The notes beneath the pieces are model-generated. The model was not told where the DNA came from. It saw nothing but the letters and a program-made list of their open reading frames with translations, and did no database searches. The position numbers and the translations under genes were made by a program. Source: Pseudomonadota bacterium (GTDB lineage: Bacteria; Chloroflexota; UBA5177). From it: 64,000 nt of DNA. Position 1 is the stretch's first letter; the number at the start of each line of letters is the position of its first letter. Positions 9,351 through 19,500 of the stretch are shown piece after piece. The DNA lies in NCBI GenBank assembly GCA_021324655.1, contig JAJPIP010000035.1:194438-258437 (forward strand), read 5' to 3'.

Positions 9351-9923
9351 GTGGAAGACGCCCTTGATTCCACAGCCCACGAGCTGGGGGCGTTCGACTT
9401 CATCTCACCGCGCACCGGATTCGTCAGCGCCGGCTTTGGGAACCTCGTCCGGACCGATGACGGGGGGCACAGCTTTTATCGGGTGCCTGGCACACCATTT
9501 GAGGGCGTCCTGGACGCCTCCTGGTGGGGACCGAAGGTGGGCTACGTCGCGACGAGTAGCGTGCTGATGACGACCTCTGATGCCGGAGCCCATTGGCAGC
9601 AGGTGTACCCAGCCCTCCAGCCGCAAGGGCCGATCGCGCTCACCGCGTCCGGGTCGGGGTTCGGCGCGGGCATCAGTTAGTTTCCCGCCGCGATCCTCTC
9701 GACCGGCGACGGCGTCCACCGGCATCTGGTCACGGACACACCGGTTACTCTCCGGCGGAGACGGGTCGACGTTGCCCTCACGTCGCTCGAACGAGGCGGC
9801 CGGATCCCTGGAGGCACGATCGGGGCCGTGGCCGGCCTGGTAAACGGAACCAACTCTCGCGTGTACCTGTTGCGATCGAAGGACAGTAGCCAGCAAGGGT
9901 TGCATGTCCAACGAGCTGTGTAA
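9351..9923 (+). pseudogene. Broken YCF48/BNR-repeat beta-propeller gene
   Basis: The frame beginning at 9351 encodes repeats of a sialidase/YCF48-like propeller: FISPRTGFVSAGFGNLVRTDDGGHSF and MTTSDAGAHWQQVYPAL contain Asp-box-like S/T-x-D-x-G-x-x-W/F units. A TAG at 9678-9680 interrupts it after GSGFGAGIS, and the same frame resumes with FPAAILSTGDGVHRH and runs to a TAA at 9921. There is no signal peptide and too few repeats for a full propeller. It is best read as a truncated gene with a nonsense mutation. The 43 bases before it hold nothing recognisable. Confidence 0.55.
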
Positions 9924-9980
9924 GAAGAGACACGCATCGGTGCCGCCGTCGAAGTACTCGGCTGAGGGGCAGGAGTCAGT

Positions 9981-11345
9981 CTAGCCATCCGTCCTGGCGC
10001 GTCTTTCGTGCACTCTCACGTGAATCCCACTCGGGATCGACGGCGTGACGCCGTAGTAGCGATGCACGACCGGCTGCTGCGGAATAGGCTCCAGCGAGAA
10101 GTGGCGCAGTATATGGGCGGCGGCGATGCGCATCTCGATCTGGGCGAAGTTGATGCCGATGCAGATGCGCGGGCCGCCGCCGAAGATGGCCAGCGCATAG
10201 GGATTCGCTTTCCCCTCCTCGCGGGGAGGGGCAAAGCGGTCGGGATCGAACCGGTCCGGTTCGGCGAAGATCTCGGGTAAACGATGACAGGCGCCAACCA
10301 CCAGGCGAATCTGGGTGCCGGCTGGGATGACATAGCCGCCGAAGGTGACATCGGCGACGGTGCCTCGTGGCAGGGCGGCGACGGGAGGATAGAGGCGCCC
10401 CGCCTCGTCCATGGCATAGCCCAGGAGGCGTAGTCCTCGCAGCGCCTTGAGGTCGAGGGCACCGTCCGCGGCGCCGAGGGCAGCATCCAGTTCGGCGTGG
10501 ACGCGCCCCAGATAGGCGGGATGCGAGGCCAGCAAGTAGAGCAGCCAGGCGTTCAGCGTCGTGGTCGTCTCGTGGCCGGCGACGAGGAGAATGTGGACCT
10601 GGCCGAGCAACTCGCGGTCGCTGAGGGAGTGGCCGTCTTCGTCGTGGGCGGAGACGAGCATGCCGAGGATATCGTCGGTCGGCGACCGCCGCCGCTCTGC
10701 GATCAGGCGCAGCAACATCTCGTCGAGCTCGGTCCGCGCTCGTATGACGCGTTCCATGAATTCTTCAAACGTCTCATCGACGTTGGTCTCGCCATGGAGC
10801 AGCTGGACGAACAGGTAGCGGAGGCGATCGACCGTCGCCCCCGACTCCAGGCCGACCAGCGCCTCGGCCGCGACGTCAAATGTGATCTCGCGACTCTCCT
10901 CGTAGAGATCGACCTCCCCCCGCTCCAGCCAGTCGCTCGTGCGGCGCTCTACGACCCGCGACATGAGCGGCACATAGCGGTTCATGTAGGCGACGGCAAA
11001 GGCGGGGTTCATCAGACGGCGCTGCCAGGCGTGCGCTGGATCGTCGGTGTTGAGGAGGCCCCTGTCCATGATCGGCTCGAGAGCCGGCGTCCAGCCGAGG
11101 TCATGGCTGAAGAGATGTCGATGGGTCTGCAGGACGAAGCGGTTCGCATCCGGACCGATCAGGTAGACGAACCAGGCGCCGAACCGTTCATGCATCTCGT
11201 CCGGCACAGCCCGCCGCACCACCGGACCGTGGAGACGGGCTGTTTTGGCGAGAAAGGAGAGATAGGTATCGGCGTAATTCTCGGGGAACTCAATGATGGG
11301 GATCTCATCGAAGGCGCGAACGCCTTCCAGGGTGGGTGTTGTCAT
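9981..11345 (-). CDS. Cytochrome P450
   Basis: A soluble haem mono-oxygenase of 454 residues. Visible are the I-helix oxygen-activation motif AGHETTTT, the K-helix ExxR (EAGR, followed by LYPPV), and the haem-binding loop FGGGPRICIG with the proximal Cys. An AACGGAGG box sits before the ATG at 11345. No ferredoxin or ferredoxin reductase gene is adjacent, so the redox partner must be encoded elsewhere. The substrate cannot be predicted. The gene stands alone on the minus strand, convergent with the broken propeller gene. Confidence 0.95.
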   Translation of the reverse strand: MTTPTLEGVRAFDEIPIIEFPENYADTYLSFLAKTARLHGPVVRRAVPDEMHERFGAWFVYLIGPDANRFVLQTHRHLFSHDLGWTPALEPIMDRGLLNTDDPAHAWQRRLMNPAFAVAYMNRYVPLMSRVVERRTSDWLERGEVDLYEESREITFDVAAEALVGLESGATVDRLRYLFVQLLHGETNVDETFEEFMERVIRARTELDEMLLRLIAERRRSPTDDILGMLVSAHDEDGHSLSDRELLGQVHILLVAGHETTTTLNAWLLYLLASHPAYLGRVHAELDAALGAADGALDLKALRGLRLLGYAMDEAGRLYPPVAALPRGTVADVTFGGYVIPAGTQIRLVVGACHRLPEIFAEPDRFDPDRFAPPREEGKANPYALAIFGGGPRICIGINFAQIEMRIAAAHILRHFSLEPIPQQPVVHRYYGVTPSIPSGIHVRVHERRARTDG

Positions 11346-11509
11346 GCGGACCTCCGTTAGTCCCGAGTGTAGGTCGGTAGAAACGGGTAGTCAATCAAGG
11401 CCGCGGAGGAGACTGCAGGGATGCGCGACACGATGCATGGCAGACTGGTAAGGGGAGGGCCGTCGAGGGCACGAGGCGCGCCCCACCTACCGGCTACAGG
11501 GAGGTTGTC

Positions 11510-11656
11510 ATGTTCAAGCCCGCCGAGATCGCGGGGTGGGTTATCGCCGTCATCGTGGTGCTCGTCATGGGATTCGTCGCGCTCCATGGCCACTGGCACG
11601 TGGTCAATAAGGGAGCGCTCGGGACCCTGGCTGCCTCGGGCTTTCTTTACCTGTAG
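11510..11656 (+). CDS. Small single-pass membrane protein (48 residues)
   Basis: A short gene with ATG at 11510, preceded by AGGGAGG at 6-7 bases, ending with TAG at 11654. The product starts MFKPAEIAGWVIAVIVV, contains one strong transmembrane helix, then a His-rich turn (ALHGHWHVVNKG) and a second, weaker hydrophobic tail ending FLYL. The next gene starts 4 bases after its stop, so the two are probably co-translated. I do not recognise a family. The good ribosome-binding site and tight spacing are the evidence that it is real. Confidence 0.6.
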   Translation: MFKPAEIAGWVIAVIVVLVMGFVALHGHWHVVNKGALGTLAASGFLYL

Positions 11657-11659
11657 GAT

Positions 11660-12145
11660 GTGCGCGCCCTTCTAATCCTGGCGATCGGCTTTCTGATCGG
11701 CGTGGTGGTGCTCCTCTTCTTCTGGCCGCAGACGCCGGCCGGCGGCGGGGCATCGACGCCCTCCTCCGATGTCCGTGTGACGATCAGCGACGGATACCTG
11801 GCTCGTGTCGCCGCCGCCCACGCCCATTCGCTGGGGCCGGTGGCGATCAGTGCCATCACGGTGGGGTCGTCTCCGCCGGATGAGCTGATCGCGCGGGCCT
11901 CTGCGGCGGTCGGACCCCTCTCGGCTCCCGTGGCGATTCAGCTACAGCCGGTCGCGCGGCATGGCATCGTGCAGGTGCGCCTTATCACGGTGCATATCGG
12001 TGACATCCCGATCCCGGGTGGGCTGGCCGGGATTCTCAGTGACAGCATCAACGGCAAGCTGCGCAGCTTGCTCGGGCATAGTGCCTCGGTCGTCGCGGTG
12101 CGAGTGGTGCCGTCCGGCCTCCAGGTGTTCGCCAACTATGACTGA
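11660..12145 (+). CDS. Membrane-anchored protein of unknown function (possible LmeA/DUF2993-like)
   Basis: A 161-residue protein with a GTG start. The first ~22 residues (RALLILAIGFLIGVVVLLFF) are one transmembrane anchor, followed by a Pro/Gly/Ser linker and a folded extracytoplasmic domain of about 120 residues. The order of short strands with IQLQPVARHGIVQVRLITVH and a C-terminal VVAVRVVPSGLQVFANY recalls DUF2993-type lipid-binding domains, but the match is weak. It lies 12 bases upstream of fabD and may share its transcript. Confidence 0.6.
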   Translation: MRALLILAIGFLIGVVVLLFFWPQTPAGGGASTPSSDVRVTISDGYLARVAAAHAHSLGPVAISAITVGSSPPDELIARASAAVGPLSAPVAIQLQPVARHGIVQVRLITVHIGDIPIPGGLAGILSDSINGKLRSLLGHSASVVAVRVVPSGLQVFANYD

Positions 12146-12157
12146 CAAGGAGCCTTC

Positions 12158-13093
12158 ATGAGCATCGCCTTCCTCTTCCCCGGCCAGGGATCGCAGCGCG
12201 TCGGCATGGGTCTGGCCGTCGCCGAGAGATGGCCCGAGATCAAGCGACGCTACTTTGACCGCGCCGACGAGGTTCTGGGGATGGAAATCTCGCGCCTGTG
12301 CTTCGAGGGGCCGGACGAGGAGCTGGTGAAGACCGAGAACCAGCAGCCCGCGATCTTCCTGGTGAGCTGCGCCATCGCGGCGGTGCTGGATGAGCATGGG
12401 GTACGGGCGGCGTCCGCGGCCGGCCACAGCCTGGGAGAGTATGCGGCGCTGGTGACCGCGGGAAGCATCGGCTTCGAAGAGGGGCTTCGCCTGACGCGGG
12501 CACGCGGCGAGATGATGGCGGCGATCGCGGCCCGGACCGGCGGGATCATGGCGGCGATTATCGGATTGCCGGCGGACGAGGTGGGTGTGATCTGTGCCGA
12601 GGCATCGACGCAGGGCGTGTGCGACGTGGCCAACTACAACTCCCCGACCCAGACGGTGATCTCCGGCGCGGAGACGCCGGTGCGGACGGCGATGGACGTG
12701 GCCAGGGAGAAAGGAGCCCGCGTCATCCAGCTCAACGTCAGCGCGCCGTTCCACTCTCGCCTCATGGCGTCGCTGGCGGAGGAGTTCGCCACGGTGCTCG
12801 ACTCTGTGTCGGTTTCCGACCCGCAGGTCCCGGTCGTGGCGAACGTGACGGCGCGGGACGAGCGGACGGCGGGCGAGGTCAGGCGCAACCTGATTGATCA
12901 GCTGGCATCATCCGTGCGGTGGACCGCGTCGGTCGAGTACCTGGTGGCAGAGGGATTCCGGACCTTCATCGAGGTTGGCCCGGGCAAGGTACTCACCGGA
13001 CTGATGCGCCAGATAGCCCCGGAGGTCCAGGTCTGTGCGACCGGGGACCCCGCCGGAATCGAGAAGGCGGCCGGGGCGGCGCACGCATCCTGA
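12158..13093 (+). CDS. fabD: Malonyl-CoA:ACP transacylase
   Basis: Transfers the malonyl group from CoA to acyl carrier protein for fatty-acid synthesis. The 311-residue protein starts LFPGQGSQRVGMG, has the nucleophile elbow GHSLGEYAAL (Ser ~92), an NYNSPTQTVISG segment and the catalytic His in APFHSRLM, and ends with the EVGPGKVLTGL motif. AAGGAG precedes the ATG. No other fab gene is next to it, which is unusual, so it may be co-transcribed with the small membrane proteins upstream. Confidence 0.95.
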   Translation: MSIAFLFPGQGSQRVGMGLAVAERWPEIKRRYFDRADEVLGMEISRLCFEGPDEELVKTENQQPAIFLVSCAIAAVLDEHGVRAASAAGHSLGEYAALVTAGSIGFEEGLRLTRARGEMMAAIAARTGGIMAAIIGLPADEVGVICAEASTQGVCDVANYNSPTQTVISGAETPVRTAMDVAREKGARVIQLNVSAPFHSRLMASLAEEFATVLDSVSVSDPQVPVVANVTARDERTAGEVRRNLIDQLASSVRWTASVEYLVAEGFRTFIEVGPGKVLTGLMRQIAPEVQVCATGDPAGIEKAAGAAHAS

Positions 13094-13109
13094 CTTACAC
13101 GAGGTTTCC

Positions 13110-14087
13110 ATGAAACGTGTCCTCCTGATCCTGGTTCTGCTGGCGGCGATTGCCGCGGGCGGCCTTATCGCTTATGGACGCCTGCACCGGCCGAGCGCGG
13201 CTCTGGCCGGCACGAGCGGATCGGCAGCCAACGTGCGGCCGGTGGCGGTGACCATCGACAACTATCTGGCGGCACGACCGCAGGATGGCTTGAGTGAAGC
13301 GGACATCGTCTTCGAGACGCTGGCGGAAGGCGGAATCACGCGCTTCCTGGCGGTGTTTCAGTCACAAGCCCCCGCGACCGTCGGCCCGGTGCGCAGCACG
13401 CGGTACTACTTCAATGCCTGGGCGGCGATGATCGGTGCCATTTTCGGGCATGACGGCGGAAACGTGGATGCCCTGCAAGAGCTGCCCTCCCTCACCACGA
13501 TCTATAACGAGGACGCCGACCGCATGGTGGGACCCTTCTGGCGCGTCTCCTCGCGCGTGGCACCGTACAACGAGTACACGAGTGTCGCCGGCCTGCGTTC
13601 CTATGCCGCCCAGCACGGCAGCTCGATCACGGGCAGCCGGTGGAGCATTCCCCACAAGAATCCGGCGTCCCCGTCCGGCCGCGGTCCGCAATCCACCATC
13701 AACATCCAGTTCTCCTACGCCGACTACAACGTCTCCTGGACGTACAACCCGGCAACCAATCTCTATGCGCGTGTCATGGGCGGTTCCCCGCACATCGACG
13801 TGCTGACCGGCAAGCAGATCACCGCGGCGAATGTGGTGGTGATGTTTACCGACGAGACCTCGGCCCCCGACCCCTACACACCGGGCGCGATTCACATGCG
13901 GACGGAGGGCAGCGGCCAGGCGATCGTCTACCGGGATGGGCACGTGACGCCCGGTACCTGGCAGAAGAACGGCGTGGATGGCCCGCTGCAGTGGTTCGAC
14001 AAGAATGGAAACCAGATCGCGCTGAACCCCGGGCCGACCTGGATTGAGGTGGTGCCTAAGGGGAACACGGTGACGCCGACGTCATAA
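13110..14087 (+). CDS. DUF3048 (YerB-like) exported protein
   Basis: The start at 13110 follows GAGG, and the first 22 residues (MKRVLLILVLLAAIAAGGLI) form a signal or anchor helix. The rest, about 300 residues, matches the DUF3048 family: VRPVAVTIDNYLAARPQDGL, FETLAEGGITRFLAVFQ and GPVRSTRYYF in the first half; HKNP and ITAANVVVMF later; and the closing QKNGVDGPLQWFDKNGN. There is no lipobox Cys, unlike Bacillus YerB. The biochemical function of the family is unknown; it lies outside the membrane. It begins 16 bases after fabD. Confidence 0.85.
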   Translation: MKRVLLILVLLAAIAAGGLIAYGRLHRPSAALAGTSGSAANVRPVAVTIDNYLAARPQDGLSEADIVFETLAEGGITRFLAVFQSQAPATVGPVRSTRYYFNAWAAMIGAIFGHDGGNVDALQELPSLTTIYNEDADRMVGPFWRVSSRVAPYNEYTSVAGLRSYAAQHGSSITGSRWSIPHKNPASPSGRGPQSTINIQFSYADYNVSWTYNPATNLYARVMGGSPHIDVLTGKQITAANVVVMFTDETSAPDPYTPGAIHMRTEGSGQAIVYRDGHVTPGTWQKNGVDGPLQWFDKNGNQIALNPGPTWIEVVPKGNTVTPTS

Positions 14088-14165
14088 GACGCCCCTCACC
14101 CTAGCAGCAGCGTTTGTCCGGGGCGTGTGTTGGGTACCGCGTAGTATCGGGCGGGAAGACTTGGT

Positions 14166-14972
14166 TTGACTCTCACCAAAGAGGCAGACTTGCAGGCGTT
14201 GCGGCGCGATTCCGTGACGCTGGCGGAGGCGGCGCGGCAGGATCTCACCGTGCCGATTCCCAGCTGTCCCGGCTGGAGCATGGCCGATCTCGTGGTGCAT
14301 ACGGGCGGGGTGCATCGGGCGCAGGCGCGCATCGTGACGACGCGAGCACAGGAGCCGATGGGCATCGCACGGGAGATGTTTGACGGGGTGCGGGGCTTGC
14401 TGGGCTGGCTGGAGAGCTCGACGCTGATGGGCGGAGAGAGTGATCTCAGCGCGATCCCGGCGGGACTGGTGGACTGGTTTGAGGAGGGCGCGGCGATTCT
14501 GGTGGCGGCGCTGGCGGAAGCGGATCCGGAGGAGGCCGTCTGGAGCTGGTCGGACGATCACCGAGTGCAGCATTACCTGCGCATGATGCCGATCGAGACG
14601 GCGATCCACCGATGGGACGCGCAGAATGCCGTCGGGCAGGTAGAGCCGGTCGAGCGGCCACTGGCGGCGGAGGGAATCAGCCACACCTTCGAGGTGATGA
14701 TGCCTTCTCGGCGCGCTCACCGGCAGGCGCCGCCCGGGGAGGGAGAGAGTTTCCGCTTCGTGATGAACGACGGGCCGGAGGTCTGGACGGTGCGGTTTCC
14801 CGGTGAGCCGGTGGTGAGGGCCGATGGAGAGGGGAAGGTGGATCTCACCCTCTCAGGGAGCGCCTCCGATCTGATGCTGTTCCTCTGGGGACGGCTGCCC
14901 GTGGACAGGCTGGAGGCGGCGGGGGATGTCGGACTGGTGCAGCGCTATTTCGAGCTGGTGCCGCCCGTGTAG
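14166..14972 (+). CDS. Maleylpyruvate-isomerase/DinB-like protein (MDMPI family)
   Basis: 268 residues with a probable TTG start. The N-terminal DinB-like four-helix domain shows CPGWSMADLVVHTGGVHR, carrying the first metal-binding His, and later METAIHRWDAQ-type residues (PIETAIHRWDAQNAVG) with the other. The C-terminal part is the MDMPI_C domain (LTLSGSASDLMLFLWGRLP). Family members are thiol-dependent (often mycothiol) isomerases or transferases that use a divalent metal. Which thiol and substrate are used here is unknown. It stands 78 bases after the DUF3048 gene. Confidence 0.85.
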   Translation: MTLTKEADLQALRRDSVTLAEAARQDLTVPIPSCPGWSMADLVVHTGGVHRAQARIVTTRAQEPMGIAREMFDGVRGLLGWLESSTLMGGESDLSAIPAGLVDWFEEGAAILVAALAEADPEEAVWSWSDDHRVQHYLRMMPIETAIHRWDAQNAVGQVEPVERPLAAEGISHTFEVMMPSRRAHRQAPPGEGESFRFVMNDGPEVWTVRFPGEPVVRADGEGKVDLTLSGSASDLMLFLWGRLPVDRLEAAGDVGLVQRYFELVPPV

Positions 14973-14996
14973 TGGGCCACAGCTTCCCGATAGCCG

Positions 14997-15791
14997 ATGA
15001 AACTTGAGTCGTGCAATGCACAGGGCCGCGCGGCCCTCGCGGCGGTGCTCGGCGACTCGCCCACGACGACCACCATGGTCCATCTCCTTCACCGGAATCT
15101 GTGTGTGGCGTATGTTCTGGGCGATGCCGGATCTCCCCTGGCGGCGGCCGCCTTCTCGACGATTCGTCCCAGGACCGCGGTCGTGTTTGGCGAGGATGCG
15201 GCCGCGCTCTGGTCGTTGCTGCAGGCGGTTCCCGGATGGGAGACGGTCAACGTGGCCGGCGAGCAGGCGGAGGCGCTGCGAGCGGCGATGGAGCGCGATC
15301 TCGCGGTGCCGGTTGAACGCCGGGGCGACATGTATTTCGTGCTCAACGGGCGGCCGGCGGACCTCAGTCACCCGCTCGTCCGGCGGCTGACGGCGGAGGA
15401 CATCGAGCTGATCGAGGAGGCGCCGCCGCCTCTGCAACAGGGACGATTGTTCGGTGGACCGGTTGGCCTGCTGCGCGAGGGGATCATGGCTGGGGCGATT
15501 GACACGGGGACGCTGGTGGCGACGGCTCATACGAGCACATTGACGGCCGGCTATGCCGATATCGGGGTGGTCACGCTGGAGTCCTACCGGAGGCAGGGAA
15601 TCGCGGCCGCCGCTGCCTCGCTGGTGTGCCGTGCGGTGCAAGGAATCGGACGGAGGCCGGTCTGGAACTGCGCGGACGATAACGTGGCGTCGGTCCGTCT
15701 GGCCGGCAAGCTGGGTTTTGTCCCGATTGAGCGGCGTGTCGAGTTCACGCCGATTCGTCCTCACGCCAGAGCAGCATCAGCAGGCTGGTGA
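14997..15791 (+). CDS. GNAT-family N-acetyltransferase
   Basis: 264 residues. The C-terminal ~120 residues hold the acetyl-CoA fold: DIGVVTLESYRRQGIAAAAA is motif A with the pyrophosphate-binding loop, and DDNVASVRLAGKLGFVPI is motif B. The N-terminal half looks like a diverged second GNAT-like domain, as in FeeM- or Eis-type two-domain proteins. The acceptor is unknown. Its 3' end overlaps the end of the opposing membrane-protein gene by 47 bases (tail to tail). Confidence 0.85.
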   Translation: MKLESCNAQGRAALAAVLGDSPTTTTMVHLLHRNLCVAYVLGDAGSPLAAAAFSTIRPRTAVVFGEDAAALWSLLQAVPGWETVNVAGEQAEALRAAMERDLAVPVERRGDMYFVLNGRPADLSHPLVRRLTAEDIELIEEAPPPLQQGRLFGGPVGLLREGIMAGAIDTGTLVATAHTSTLTAGYADIGVVTLESYRRQGIAAAAASLVCRAVQGIGRRPVWNCADDNVASVRLAGKLGFVPIERRVEFTPIRPHARAASAGW

Positions 15792-16380
15792 GGACGATCC
15801 AGACGAGGAGAAGGAAGAGGGCAGCGCCGGCGGGTAGCGTCAGGACTGGGGAGGGGATGACGCCGGCGAGGGCACCGACGACTCCAAGGCCGGCAGTGAC
15901 GGCGCCGTACCACCGCAAGGGACGCGGGAAGACGTCGGTGAGGGAGGCGGCGCCGATCATCACGGCCGCCGGCAGATAAACGAGGATGCCGAGCGTGGAG
16001 GTAATGTCCCAGGCGAGGGTGTTGACGGCGATATCGTGGAGGGCCGCGGCGCGGAAGGCGATCGCCCCCTGGACCGAAGAACTGACCGAGGCGACGGCGA
16101 AGGTGGCCAGGCCGCCGAGCATGGCGATGACGGCCAGTGCCTCGTCGGCGGGGCGGAGCAGGCGGTTGAGTCCCACGACGTAAGGGATGCCGAGGGCGAG
16201 GGTGAGCATGCCCGCATAGGCGGCAACGGCGAAGCCGGTACGGTGCACCGCGACGAAATGGGAAACGGAGACGGCGGACGCGGTCGGGCCGGGCGGAATG
16301 CCGGCCGCCAGGATGGCCACGGCCAGGGAGAGAGCGGTGCCGAGGCCGCAGAGGCCGAGGGCCCGGCGGGGAGAGATCAC
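15745..16380 (-). CDS. Six-helix integral membrane protein (DUF4386-like)
   Basis: 211 residues with six hydrophobic segments and short loops. The pattern SHFVAVHRTGFAVAAYAGML near residue 45 and the repeated long helices resemble DUF4386-type proteins, but I do not recognise a defining motif. It ends in a short charged tail (LLWREDESA). It is transcribed against the acetyltransferase, sharing 47 bases of sequence at the ends. Function unknown. Confidence 0.6.
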   Translation of the reverse strand: MISPRRALGLCGLGTALSLAVAILAAGIPPGPTASAVSVSHFVAVHRTGFAVAAYAGMLTLALGIPYVVGLNRLLRPADEALAVIAMLGGLATFAVASVSSSVQGAIAFRAAALHDIAVNTLAWDITSTLGILVYLPAAVMIGAASLTDVFPRPLRWYGAVTAGLGVVGALAGVIPSPVLTLPAGAALFLLLVWIVLTSLLMLLWREDESA

Positions 16381-16493
16381 GTCACATCGTAGCCAGAGAT
16401 GGGAAGGACATTCTTCTCCTCTGATCGGGGACTCTGTGCCCTCGTCTCATCCTTTGTGATGTGGTTCTCTACAGTCGCGTGCTGGGCTCCTCC

Positions 16494-16531
16494 AAAGCCT
16501 CCGTACCGTCTCCTTCCGGTACGGGGGCTTT
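16494..16531. terminator. Bidirectional intrinsic terminator after carB
   Basis: An inverted repeat of 15 pairs (one G-T) around an 8-base loop: left arm AAAGCCTCCGTACCG at 16494-16508, right arm CGGTACGGGGGCTTT at 16517-16531. The A/T ends give a short U-run in either direction. It lies 20 bases beyond the carB stop on the minus strand and should end the carAB transcript. The 113 bases between it and 16380 show nothing else. Confidence 0.7.
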
Positions 16532-16550
16532 CCCACATAGGAGGACCACC

Positions 16551-19500
16551 TTAGACCGGCAGCAGTGCGTCGTCCGACCGCACGCCGGCGATCATCTCCG
16601 CGCCCATGGCGCGCAACAGGGCACGCACACCGCGCCGGGTCGTGATAGCCGGGATGCCGGTTGCCGCACAGTGCCGGAGGATCTTCCGATGCTGGGCATC
16701 CCGGCCCAGGACGACGGCGAGCCCGAGATCCGGAACGATCTCATCCACCACGTCGCTGTCGGTCGCCGAAAATTGCGCGGCCAGGATACCGCGCTCCGGT
16801 TGCGGTAGGCCATCCAGCAGGACGGCGCGGCCAAAAGGCAGTGCCCGCATGCCGGCACCCAGCCAGGATTTCCAGTAGGCTTGCGGGAAGGTTTCGCCGA
16901 TCCCCATCGATTCTCCGGTACTCTGCATCTGCGGACCGAGAATCGGATCGAGATCGGGGAAGACGCGGAACGGGAAGACGACGTTCTTGATGCAGATCCG
17001 ATCCTGCCGTGGCGCCGGCACGGTCAGATCGCGTAGCCGCTCTCCCAGGATGGCTCGGATGCCGAGATCGGCCAGCGGGATGCCGCTCGCCTTGCTGGCG
17101 AACGGGACCGAGCGGCTGGCGCGGGGATTCACCTCGAGGACGTAGAGCGCGCCGCGGTGAACGGCGAACTGGATGTTCATCAGACCGACCACGTGGAAGG
17201 CACGGGCCAGCGCCCGCGTCGTGTCCTCGACGCGGGCCAGCAACTCGGGACCGATGCTCTGGACAGGATAGACTTCCATGCTGTCCCCGGAGTGGATGCC
17301 GCACTCATCCAGCTGCTCCATGACGACCGCCACCACCTCACGGCCGTCGCTCACCGCGTCCACGTTCAGTTCGATGGCGTCTTCCAGGAACTGATCGATG
17401 AGGAGCGGCCGTTCCAGCGGCTTGTGACCGTGCTCGGCCAGATAGCGGGAGACGTCGGCGGGGGAGTGGACGATGATCATGCCGTCACCGGAGAGGACAT
17501 AGGACGGGCGCAGCAGCGCCGGGAAGCCCACCTCGGCGACGGCACCCGGGAGGTCCTCCCATCGGTCAACGGAACGCCAGATAGGAGCTGGGATGCGCTC
17601 GGTGGTGAGGATGGCGGAGGTGCGGCGGCGATTCTCGGCCGCGTCGATCCATTCCGGCGGTGTTCCCAGGATGGGGATGCCGGCCTTCTGGAGAGCGCTA
17701 ACCAGATTGATGGCGGTCTGCCCGCCGAATTGCGGGATGACGCCGATCAGCCCCTCGCGTTCGTTTTCGATGATAGCCAGCACCGCCTCGGCGTCGAGTG
17801 GCTCGAAGTAGAGGCGGTCCGAGGTGGAGTAGTCGGTACTGACGGTCTCGGGGTTGTTGTTGATGATGATGGAGGCAACGCCCGCCGCGGAGAGGGCGTG
17901 GCAGGCATGCACGGTCGCGTAGTCGAACTCGATGCCCTGGCCGATGCGAATCGGTCCGCTCCCCAGGATGATCGCCTTGGGGCCGGGAAGCGACGCCGCC
18001 TCGTTGCGGGCGCCTGGTGCGGTCGTCCGGTAAAAGTACGGCGTACGCGCCTCGAACTCGGCAGCGCAGGTGTCCACTAGCTTGAAGGCAGGTGGGCTCG
18101 AGACCGGCTCTCTGGAGTGCGTGATCGCCTGCAGCCGATCGATGAACCAGGGATGGATGGCGGAGGCCGCGGCGATCTCACCGGGGTCGGCACCCTCCCG
18201 CAACGCCTGCAGGATGGCGGGCAGACGATAGGCATGCGGCGTGGCGATGTCGTGGCGGCCGGGCGGAAGATCCATGCCGCCCAGGCTGCGGATCGCTTTG
18301 TCGAGCGCCTCCTCCACGGTGCGGCCGATCGCCATGACCTCGCCCGTGCTGCGCATGCGTGTGCTGATCTGGGGCGCGGCGGGCAGCTTGTCGAAGGGCC
18401 AGCGCGGAATCTTGGCCACAACATAGTCGAGCGCGGGCTCGAAGAAGGCGGTGGTGCCGGTAATCTCGTTGCGAATCTCGGGCAGGCTGCGGCCGAGGGC
18501 AATCTGGGTGGCGACCTTGGCGATGGGGTAGCCGGTGGCCTTGGAGGCCAGGGCGGAGCTGCGCGAGAGGCGCGGATTGACCTCGATGACGTGGTAGTGG
18601 CCGGTATGGCGATCGAGCGCGAACTGCACGTTGCAGGCGCCCCGCACGTCGAGCGCTGCGACGACGTGAATCGCGGCGGCCCGCAGCATGTGATACTCGA
18701 CATCGCTCAGCGTCTGGCTGGGAGCGATGACGATCGAATCGCCGGTGTGGACGCCCATGGGATCGATGTTTTCCATGTTGCAGACGACGATGGCGTTGCC
18801 GTCGCCGTCGCGAATGACCTCATATTCCACTTCGGTCCAGCCGTAGACGCTGCGCTCGATGAGAACCTGCCCGCTACCGCTGGCACGGAGACCCACCTCC
18901 ACCTGGGCGCGCAGTTCCTCCGATGTGTGGGCAATACCGCTGCCGGCCCCGCCCAGAGCAAAGGCCGAGCGGCACATCACCGGATAGCCGATGCGGTCCG
19001 CGACCGCGAGCGCGTCCTCGACCGACGAGATCGCCTCGCTGGGCAGAATCGGCTCGCCGATGGCCCGGAGCGTGCGGGCAAAAAGGTCGCGATCCTCGCC
19101 GCGTTGGATGGCGTCGAAGCCGGTCCCCAGGATCTCCACGCCGAACTCGTCCAGGATGCCGGCCTCGGCCAGCGCCACGCTCAGGTTGAGAGCTGTCTGC
19201 CCGCCAACGGTAGCAATGATGCCGTCCGGCCGCTCGCGGGCGATGATGCCGCGCAGCGAGGGGACGGTTAGCGGCTCGATATAGACGGTGTCGGCGATGT
19301 GCGGATCCGTCTGGATGGTGGCCGGATTGGAATTGACGAGGATCGTTCGCACGCCGGCCGCGCGGCAGGCAAGGCAAGCCTGCGTCCCGGAGTAATCGAA
19401 CTCGGCCGCCTGCCCGATGACGATGGGGCCGGAGCCGATGATGAGGACGGAGCGGGGCAGCCTTGCGTTCTGAGTGGTGCGTTCTGGGTCTTGCGCGCTG

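Noticed and set aside
10230..10270. tRNA-like GATCGAACC string
   Set aside because: Inside the P450 coding region, with no cloverleaf around it.
10497..11360. 287-residue plus-strand frame opposite the P450
   Set aside because: Antisense shadow of a clear P450 gene; typical of GC-rich codon bias, no family match.
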